This document shows, one piece after another, positions 1-5,601 of a stretch of 5,601 nt of DNA. Origin of the DNA: Streptosporangiaceae bacterium (GTDB lineage Bacteria; Actinomycetota; Actinomycetes; Streptosporangiales; Streptosporangiaceae); NCBI GenBank assembly GCA_030045295.1, contig JASIGD010000427.1, forward strand, positions 1 to 5,601, in the 5' to 3' direction. The notes beneath the pieces are model-generated. The model was not told the DNA's origin. It made no database searches and worked only from the letters and a program-made list of their open reading frames with translations. The position numbers and the translations under genes are program-made. The first letter of the stretch is position 1, and each line of letters opens with the position of its first letter.

Positions 1-830
<830 letters not shown>

Positions 831-831
<1 letters not shown>

Positions 832-1586
832 TGCCAGCATCCGAGGAGACGGGCTCCGGCCCGGTCATCCACGACCGCCGGCGCATCGACCCGGTGACCG
901 GCCAGGTCCGGGGGAAGCACGCGGCCGCAAAGCCGGCCGGCCCAGCGGGCGCCGCCCCGCAGGGCCGGCCGGCCGGGGCCGCCGGATCGGCCGGGTCCCG
1001 GAACAACGAGCCCGAAGGCAACGAGGACGAAGCAGCGGTGCAGGAAGCGCCCGAGGAGGTCCTTGAGGGGATCCTCGAGGAACCAGCCGCCGCCGACCGG
1101 CAGAAGGCCGGCGCCGAGGCGCAGCTCGCGGAGCGGACGGCCGACCTGCAGCGCCTGCAGGCCGAGTACGCCAACTACCGCAAGCGCGTGGACCGGGACC
1201 GGGCTGTCGTCCGCGAGCAGGCCGTCGCGACCACGCTGGCCGCGCTGCTGCCCGTCCTGGACGCGATCGACCAGGCGCGGGAGCACGGCGAACTGTCCGG
1301 CGGCTTCAAGTCGGTCGCTGACTCGCTGACCTCCGCGCTCGGCAAGCTCGGCCTGGCGGCCTACGGGGAAAAGGGCGACACGTTCGATCCCAAGATCCAC
1401 GAGGCGCTGACTCACTCCTATTCACCCGACGTCGCCGAGGACACGTGCGTCGAGATCCTGCAGCCCGGCTACAAGGTCGGGGACAGGATCCTGCGGCCGG
1501 CCAGGGTCGCGGTCGCCGAGCCGGCGACCGGCCCGGACGGCAGCAGCACCGAAGCCGAGTGGTCCTCGGACGAGGAAGGAAACTAA
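831..1586 (+). CDS. grpE: Nucleotide exchange factor GrpE
   Basis: GrpE is a cytoplasmic homodimer that opens the DnaK ATPase domain to release ADP and reset the chaperone cycle. The protein has 251 residues, longer than the roughly 200 of E. coli GrpE because of an N-terminal extension. Residues 1-85 are disordered and rich in Ala, Gly, Pro and Glu, with a basic block (VIHDRRRIDPVTGQVRGK, 12-29) of a kind I recall from other actinobacterial GrpE proteins. Residues about 90-150 form the long dimerisation helix (LQRLQAEYANYRKRVDRDR, 106-124). The C-terminal beta domain carries FDPKIHEAL (185-193) and GYKVGDRILRPARVAV (213-228), which match the GrpE signature. A short Ser/Glu/Asp tail follows. 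The ATG at 831 overlaps the dnaK stop and has GGAG 7 bases upstream. The part encoding residues 34-48 contains a long inverted repeat, annotated separately. The call is very secure. Confidence 0.97.
932..973 (+). repeat. Long GC-rich inverted repeat (potential hairpin) inside grpE
   Basis: Bases 932-943 are exactly complementary to 962-973 (12 bp). After one A-A mismatch (944/961), bases 945-949 pair with 956-960 (5 bp), leaving a 6-base loop at 950-955. The element encodes the disordered PAGPAGAAPQGRPA stretch of GrpE, so protein constraint is weak. The inverted repeat is seen directly. That it folds or acts in the mRNA is inference, because repeated Pro/Ala/Gly codons in GC-rich DNA can produce such pairing by chance. 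Confidence 0.55.
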
Positions 1587-1596
1587 CAAGCCCAGC

Positions 1597-1604
1597 GAGG
1601 CGGG
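1597..1604 (+). promoter_or_regulatory. Ribosome binding site of dnaJ
   Basis: A purine-rich GAGGCGGG run directly precedes the dnaJ ATG at 1605. The GAGG core (1597-1600) is 4 bases from the start, which is rather close. It lies in the 18-base gap after the grpE TAA and is the only good Shine-Dalgarno candidate there. Confidence 0.55.
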
Positions 1605-2762
1605 ATGAGCACGAAGGACTTCCTCGAGAAGGATTACTACAAGGCCCTGGGCGTCTCCAAGACGGCCAAGCCCGCCGAGATCAAGGCGGCGTACCGCAAG
1701 CTGGCCCGCAAGTACCATCCGGACGCCAACAAGGGCAACGCCTCGGCCGAGGAGCGCTTCAAGGAGATCTCCGAGGCCTACTCGGTGCTGTCCGACGAAA
1801 AGCGGCGCAAGGAATACGACGAGGCGCGCTCGCTGTTCGGCACCGGCGGCTTCCGGGTTCCGACCGGCACCCGGACCGGCGGCGGCTTCGGCTTCGACCT
1901 CGGCGACATCTTCGGCAACACCGGGGACGCCGGAGGCGGCCTGGGAGACCTGTTCGGCGGCGTGTTCAATCGCGGCCGCAACACCGCACAGAACAGGCCG
2001 CGCCGCGGCGCCGACGTCGAGACCGAGACGACGCTGAGCTTCAGCGACGCGATCGACGGCACCACGGTGGCGCTGCGGCTGACCGGCGAGGGCCCGTGCC
2101 CCACCTGCCACGGCACGGGCGCCAAGGCGGGCACCGTGCCGCGGGTCTGCCCCGTCTGCGGCGGCACCGGCCAGTCGAGCAGGAACCTGGGCACGTTCGG
2201 GATTTCCGAGCCGTGCAAGGAGTGCCGTGGCCGCGGACTGGTGGTGGACGACCCCTGCCCGGCCTGCTCGGGCAGCGGCCGGGCGATGAGCTCGCGGACC
2301 ATCCAGGCGCGCATCCAGGCCGGGGTGTCCGACGGCCAGCGGGTCAAGGTCCCGGGCAAGGGCGCTCCCGGCGAGCGCGGCGGACCGGCCGGCGACCTGT
2401 ACGTCCGGGTGCACGTCAAGCCGCATCCGGTGTTCGGGCGGTCGGGCGACAACCTCACGGTGTCCGTGCCGGCGACGTTCGCCGAGCTAGCCCTCGGCGC
2501 CGAGGTCAAGGTGCCCTCGCACCGGGGCGCGCCGGTAACGGTGCGGATCCCGCCGGGCACCCCGAACGGGCGCACGTTCCGGGTCCCCGGCAAGGGGGTG
2601 CGCCGCAAGGACGGGACCAACGGCAACCTGCTCGTCACGGTCGAGGTGATGGTGCCGAAGGACCTGAACGGCAAGGCCCGCAGCGCCATCGAGGACCTGC
2701 GCGAGGCCACGGCCGGACAGGACCCGCGGGAGGAACTCCTCGAGCGGGCGAAAGAGGCCTGA
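1605..2762 (+). CDS. dnaJ: Chaperone protein DnaJ (class A Hsp40)
   Basis: DnaJ is a co-chaperone that binds unfolded clients, passes them to DnaK and stimulates its ATPase. The 385-residue protein has the full class A architecture. The J domain is at about 9-75 (YYKALGVSKTAKPAEIKAAYRKLARKYHPD), with the catalytic HPD at 38-40. A Gly/Phe-rich region spans about 79-130 (GGGFGFDLGDIFG, LGDLFGGVF). The zinc-binding domain has four complete CxxCxGxG repeats: CPTCHGTG (C165/C168), CPVCGGTG (C182/C185), CKECRGRG (C204/C207) and CPACSGSG (C218/C221). The C-terminal client-binding and dimerisation domain follows, with VKPHPVFGRSGDNL (271-284) and VPGKGVRRKDG (327-337). All eight zinc ligands are present, so the protein should be functional. 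It starts 18 bases after grpE and ends 14 bases before hspR, as expected for co-transcription. Actinomycetes often carry a second dnaJ elsewhere; the dnaK-operon position makes this the copy usually called dnaJ1. Confidence 0.98.
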   Translation: MSTKDFLEKDYYKALGVSKTAKPAEIKAAYRKLARKYHPDANKGNASAEERFKEISEAYSVLSDEKRRKEYDEARSLFGTGGFRVPTGTRTGGGFGFDLGDIFGNTGDAGGGLGDLFGGVFNRGRNTAQNRPRRGADVETETTLSFSDAIDGTTVALRLTGEGPCPTCHGTGAKAGTVPRVCPVCGGTGQSSRNLGTFGISEPCKECRGRGLVVDDPCPACSGSGRAMSSRTIQARIQAGVSDGQRVKVPGKGAPGERGGPAGDLYVRVHVKPHPVFGRSGDNLTVSVPATFAELALGAEVKVPSHRGAPVTVRIPPGTPNGRTFRVPGKGVRRKDGTNGNLLVTVEVMVPKDLNGKARSAIEDLREATAGQDPREELLERAKEA

Positions 2763-2771
2763 GAGGAGGAG
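2762..2771 (+). promoter_or_regulatory. Strong ribosome binding site of hspR
   Basis: AGAGGAGGAG overlaps the last base of the dnaJ stop and ends 5 bases before the hspR ATG at 2777. It is close to a perfect Shine-Dalgarno match and fixes the hspR start, although the same frame stays open far upstream inside dnaJ. Confidence 0.8.
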
Positions 2772-2776
2772 ACGGC

Positions 2777-3256
2777 ATGAACAGCCCATACGAGGTATCG
2801 GACGACCTGCCCGTCTACGTCATCTCGGTGGCCGCCCAGCTGTCCGGGATGCACCCCCAGACGCTCCGCGCCTACGACCGGCTCGGCCTGGTATCACCGG
2901 GCCGCAGCGCGGGCCGGGGCCGGCGCTACTCGATGCGGGACATCCTGGCGCTGCGCGAGATCCAGCGGCTGTCCCAGGAAGAGGGCGTCAACCTCTCGGG
3001 CATCAAGCTGATCCTCGATCAGCTCCGGGAACTCGACCAGGCGCGCCGGCTCGTCGCCGAGCTGCACGCCGAGGTCGCGCAGCTGCGCGTCGAGCTGGAA
3101 TCCACGCGGGCCGTGGCGGCCCGGCTGGCCGAGCTGCGCCGGGCCAGTAATGACACGAAATCCGGCTTGGTGCCCGTGCGCAACGCGCGGGCGGCGGCCT
3201 GGGAACCGATGACTGGGCAGCCCAGCGGGACTGGGCAGCCCAGAGGAGATAACTAA
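2777..3256 (+). CDS. hspR: Heat-shock repressor HspR (MerR-family transcriptional regulator)
   Basis: HspR is an actinobacterial repressor that binds HAIR inverted repeats upstream of dnaK, clpB and lon and, in Streptomyces, uses DnaK as co-repressor. The 159-residue protein opens with the MerR winged helix-turn-helix at about 13-82: VYVISVAAQLSGMHPQTLRAYDRLGLVSP, the basic wing SAGRGRRYSMRDI, then LREIQRLSQEEGVNLSGIKLIL. A Leu-rich amphipathic helix at about 83-122 is probably the dimerisation coiled coil. The C-terminal LVPVRNARAAAWEP (131-144) resembles the Val/Trp/Pro-containing end of other HspR proteins as I recall them. Residues 146-157 are an extra hexapeptide repeat, TGQPSG TGQPRG, encoded by an 18-bp tandem duplication. 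The start at 2777 has a strong ribosome binding site, 14 bases after dnaJ. The TAA stop is directly followed by the clpB ATG. The order dnaK-grpE-dnaJ-hspR strongly supports HspR over other MerR proteins. Confidence 0.95.
   Translation: MNSPYEVSDDLPVYVISVAAQLSGMHPQTLRAYDRLGLVSPGRSAGRGRRYSMRDILALREIQRLSQEEGVNLSGIKLILDQLRELDQARRLVAELHAEVAQLRVELESTRAVAARLAELRRASNDTKSGLVPVRNARAAAWEPMTGQPSGTGQPRGDN
3212..3247 (+). repeat. 18-bp tandem duplication at the 3' end of hspR
   Basis: Two units, 3212-3229 and 3230-3247, match at 16 of 18 bases; the first 14 are identical. They encode TGQPSG and TGQPRG in frame, outside the conserved part of HspR. The two differences are C to A at unit position 15 and G to A at position 18. 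Both fall where the second copy becomes the AGAGGAG ribosome binding site of clpB. Confidence 0.85.
3213..3243 (+). promoter_or_regulatory. Intercistronic hairpin just before the clpB ribosome binding site
   Basis: Each repeat unit contains the dyad CTGGGC-A-GCCCAG, so the two copies together form one long stem. Bases 3213-3218 pair with 3238-3243 and 3220-3225 with 3231-3236, with a single A-A mismatch (3219/3237) and a 5-base CGGGA loop (3226-3230). That gives 12 strong base pairs ending one base before the GAGGAG core. No T-run follows, so it does not look like an intrinsic terminator. It could slow decay or processing between hspR and clpB, modulate clpB translation, or bind a protein as DNA. 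It does not match the HAIR consensus CTTGAGT-N7-ACTCAAG. The structure is seen directly; its role is inferred. Confidence 0.6.
3242..3249 (+). promoter_or_regulatory. Ribosome binding site of clpB
   Basis: AGAGGAGA lies inside the final hspR codons; its GGAG core (3245-3248) is 8 bases before the clpB ATG at 3257. It is a strong, well-spaced Shine-Dalgarno site. Its first two bases are the last bases of the preceding hairpin stem, so folding could influence ribosome access. Confidence 0.8.
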
Positions 3257-5601
3257 ATGGAAGAGAAACTGACTCACAAGAGCCAGGACGCGCTCTCGGT
3301 CGCGGTGCAGCGCGCCGCGGCCGACGGCAGCCCGCAGGTCGACCCGCTGCACCTGCTGGTGGCCCTGGTCGAGCAGGAGGACGGCACAACCGCCCCGCTG
3401 CTCCGCGCGGTCGGCGCCGATCCGGCGCTCGTGGCCAAGCAGGCCGAGGAACGCCTGGCCCGCCTGCCGCGCGCCCGCGGTGCCACGGTCAGCGCACCGC
3501 AAATGTCCCGCCCGCTGCTCGCGGCGATCGCCACCGCGTCGAGCCGGGCCAAGCAGCTCGGCGACGAGTACATCTCGACCGAGCACCTGCTCGTCGGCCT
3601 GGCCGTGGACGGCGGCGAGGCGAAGGCCGTCCTGGCCACGGCCGGGGCCGCCCCGGACGCGCTGCTCGAGGCGTTCAGCCAGATCCGCGGCAGCGCGCGG
3701 GTCACCAGCCAGGACCCGGAGGGCACCTACAAGGCGCTCGAGCGGTACGGGATCGACCTCACCCAGCAGGCCAGGGACGGCAAGCTCGACCCGGTCATCG
3801 GCCGGGACACCGAGATCAGGCGCGTCATCCAGGTGCTTTCCCGCCGGACGAAGAACAACCCGGTGCTGATCGGCGATCCCGGAGTGGGCAAGACCGCGGT
3901 CGTCGAAGGCCTCGCCCAGCGGATCGTGGCCGGCGACGTCCCCGAGTCGCTGCGCGGCAAGCGGCTGATCGCGCTCGACCTGGGCTCGATGGTGGCCGGC
4001 GCGAAGTACCGCGGCGAGTTCGAGGAACGCCTCAAGGCCGTGCTGAACGAGATCAAGCAGAGCGAAGGCCAGGTGATCACGTTCATCGACGAGCTGCACA
4101 CGGTCGTCGGCGCGGGCGCCGCCGAGGGGGCGATGGACGCGGGCAACATGCTCAAGCCGATGCTGGCCCGCGGCGAGCTGCGCATGGTGGGCGCTACCAC
4201 GCTGGACGAGTACCGGGAGCGCATCGAGAAGGACCCGGCGTTCGAGCGCCGGTTCCAGCAGGTCCTCATCGGCGAGCCCTCGGTGGAGGACACGATCGCG
4301 ATCCTGCGCGGGCTCAAGGGCCGCTACGAGGCGCACCACCAGGTGCAGATCTCCGACGCGGCGCTGGTCGCGGCCGCCGCCCTGTCAGACCGGTACATCA
4401 CCGCCCGGTTCCTGCCGGACAAGGCCATCGACCTGGTCGACGAGGCCGCCTCCCGGCTCCGGATGGAGATCGACTCGCAGCCGGTTGAGATCGACGAGCT
4501 GCGGCGCGCCGTGGACCGGATGAAGATGGAAGAGCTCGCGCTGGCCAACCAGGAAGACGCGGCGAGCAAGGAGCGGCTCGAGCGGCTGCGCGCCAGCATG
4601 GCCGACCGGCAGGAGCAGCTGACCGCGCTGGTCGCGCGCTGGGAGCAGGAGAAGTCCAGCCTGAACCGGGTCGGCGAGCTGAAGAAGCGGCTCGACGACC
4701 TTCAGGGCCAGGCCGAGCGCGCGCAGCGTGACGGCGACTACGAGGCCGCGTCCCGGCTCCTGTACGGGGACATCCCCGCGGTCAAGGAGCAGCTGGAGCA
4801 GGCGAGCACCACGGCTCGTTCGGCTTCATCAGAGGACGGAACCGCGGCGGCCGGAATCCCCGCTACGGCGCCCATGGTGAAGGAGGAGGTCGGCCCGGAT
4901 GACGTGGCCGACGTCGTGTCCTCGTGGACCGGCATCCCCGCCGGGCGCCTGCTTGAGGGCGAAACCGCCAAGCTGCTCCGGATGGAGGCCGAGATCGGCA
5001 AGCGCGTGATCGGCCAGACCCGGGCCGTCCAGGCCGTCTCTGACGCGGTCCGGCGGGCCCGGGCGGGAGTATCGGACCCGGACCGGCCGACCGGCTCGTT
5101 CCTGTTCCTCGGCCCGACCGGGGTGGGCAAGACCGAGCTGGCCAAGGCGCTCGCCGAGTTCTTGTTCGACGACGAACGGGCCGTGGTCCGCATCGACATG
5201 AGCGAGTACTCCGAGAAGCACTCGGTCGCCAGGCTGATCGGCGCGCCGCCGGGGTACGTGGGCTACGAGGAAGGCGGCCAGCTCACCGAGACCGTCCGCC
5301 GCAGGCCGTACTGCGTGGTCCTGCTCGACGAGGTGGAGAAGGCGCACCCGGAGGTCTTCGACGTCCTCTTGCAGGTGCTGGACGACGGGCGGCTCACCGA
5401 CGGCCAGGGCCGCACGGTGGACTTCAGGAACGCGATCTTGGTGCTCACCTCCAATCTCGGCTCCCAGTTCATCGCCGACCCCTCGTTCGGGGACGAGGCG
5501 GCCAAGCGGGAAGCGGTGATGTCCGCGGTCCGGGCCGCGTTCAAGCCCGAGTTCCTGAACCGGCTCGATGACGTGATCGTCTTCGACGCGCTGTCCACCA
5601 G
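3257..5601 (+). CDS. clpB: ATP-dependent disaggregase ClpB (Hsp100), 3' end outside window
   Basis: ClpB is a hexameric AAA+ unfoldase that pulls polypeptides out of aggregates and hands them to DnaK/DnaJ/GrpE. The first 781 residues are visible; family members have about 850-880, so roughly the last 80-100 are cut off. Residues 1-145 form the N domain with two Clp-N repeats ([32 protein letters not shown]). NBD1 has Walker A GDPGVGKT (206-213), pore-loop Y251 in GAKYRGEF, Walker B FIDELH (276-281) and arginine fingers R331/R332. The coiled-coil M domain, about 410-515, contains W462 and Y503; its presence separates ClpB from ClpA and from the shorter-M ClpC. NBD2 has Walker A GPTGVGKT (619-626), pore loop GYVGYEEGG (666-674), Walker [12 protein letters not shown] (D691/E692) and arginine finger R769. 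All key residues visible are intact. Numbering equals that of E. coli ClpB up to Y503 and is then shifted by about 14 through a low-complexity linker (516-538). The ATG abuts the hspR stop and has a strong ribosome binding site. Confidence 0.97.
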   Translation, partial: MEEKLTHKSQDALSVAVQRAAADGSPQVDPLHLLVALVEQEDGTTAPLLRAVGADPALVAKQAEERLARLPRARGATVSAPQMSRPLLAAIATASSRAKQLGDEYISTEHLLVGLAVDGGEAKAVLATAGAAPDALLEAFSQIRGSARVTSQDPEGTYKALERYGIDLTQQARDGKLDPVIGRDTEIRRVIQVLSRRTKNNPVLIGDPGVGKTAVVEGLAQRIVAGDVPESLRGKRLIALDLGSMVAGAKYRGEFEERLKAVLNEIKQSEGQVITFIDELHTVVGAGAAEGAMDAGNMLKPMLARGELRMVGATTLDEYRERIEKDPAFERRFQQVLIGEPSVEDTIAILRGLKGRYEAHHQVQISDAALVAAAALSDRYITARFLPDKAIDLVDEAASRLRMEIDSQPVEIDELRRAVDRMKMEELALANQEDAASKERLERLRASMADRQEQLTALVARWEQEKSSLNRVGELKKRLDDLQGQAERAQRDGDYEAASRLLYGDIPAVKEQLEQASTTARSASSEDGTAAAGIPATAPMVKEEVGPDDVADVVSSWTGIPAGRLLEGETAKLLRMEAEIGKRVIGQTRAVQAVSDAVRRARAGVSDPDRPTGSFLFLGPTGVGKTELAKALAEFLFDDERAVVRIDMSEYSEKHSVARLIGAPPGYVGYEEGGQLTETVRRRPYCVVLLDEVEKAHPEVFDVLLQVLDDGRLTDGQGRTVDFRNAILVLTSNLGSQFIADPSFGDEAAKREAVMSAVRAAFKPEFLNRLDDVIVFDALST

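Noticed and set aside
1062..1082. CTTGAGG half-site in grpE as a possible HspR operator
   Set aside because: There is no matching ACTCAAG arm 7 bases downstream; only one arm is present, in the middle of a gene.
1445..2776. Open frame running upstream of hspR through grpE and dnaJ, which would make a 603-residue protein
   Set aside because: The upstream translation is Arg/Gly-rich shadow sequence. HspR homology begins just after the ATG at 2777, which has a strong ribosome binding site.
3213..3250. Intrinsic terminator between hspR and clpB
   Set aside because: The stem is strong, but the following bases are AGAGGAGATAACTAAATG with no T-run, so rho-independent termination is unlikely.
2894..4339. 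Minus-strand open frame of 481 codons antisense to hspR and clpB
   Set aside because: It is a mirror of GC-rich coding DNA. Its translation is Arg/Ala/Leu/Gly low-complexity with no recognisable domain, and the + strand encodes well-conserved HspR and ClpB across the same bases.
4952..4972. HAIR-like site CTTGAGG-N7-CGCCAAG
   Set aside because: The left arm matches 6 of 7 bases of the HspR consensus, but the right arm matches only CAAG. It lies deep inside clpB, encoding the ordinary LEGETAK region, so it is a chance half-site.

Overview
The window is a high-G+C stretch with strong G/C bias at third codon positions. It carries a compact heat-shock chaperone operon in the arrangement typical of Actinomycetota: dnaK (3' part), grpE, dnaJ, hspR and clpB (5' part), all on the + strand. 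The MerR-family repressor HspR directly after dnaJ is an actinobacterial hallmark. clpB directly behind hspR points to an actinomycete outside the best-known Streptomyces and Mycobacterium layouts, perhaps a Streptosporangiales- or Frankia-like lineage. That placement is inference; the sequence alone does not fix the genus.

Layout: 1-831 is the DnaK C-terminal part (end of the ATPase domain, linker, substrate-binding domain, lid, acidic tail). 831-1586 is grpE, overlapping the dnaK stop by one base. 1605-2762 is dnaJ, with complete J, G/F, zinc-finger and C-terminal domains. 2777-3256 is hspR. 3257-5601 is clpB, whose ATG follows the hspR TAA with no base between; it is cut by the window edge after 781 codons. 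Gaps are -1, 18, 14 and 0 bases, so there is no stretch over 300 bases without a gene and no room for conventional promoters between genes. The operon promoter and any HspR operator (HAIR) would lie upstream of dnaK, outside the window.

How the genes work together (established family knowledge): DnaJ delivers unfolded clients to DnaK and stimulates ATP hydrolysis. GrpE exchanges ADP for ATP. ClpB, a hexameric AAA+ disaggregase, threads aggregated proteins through its pore in cooperation with DnaK. HspR represses the operon and is known in Streptomyces to use DnaK as co-repressor, which closes a feedback loop. Joining clpB to this unit would put the whole disaggregation bi-chaperone system under one autoregulated transcript.

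All five proteins look intact where visible, and I see no undescribed system. The most unusual signals are at nucleotide level. A tandem 18-bp duplication at the end of hspR creates a near-perfect 31-nt hairpin next to the clpB ribosome binding site. A second long hairpin lies inside the disordered 5' part of grpE. The hspR stop and clpB start are adjacent and in the same reading frame.
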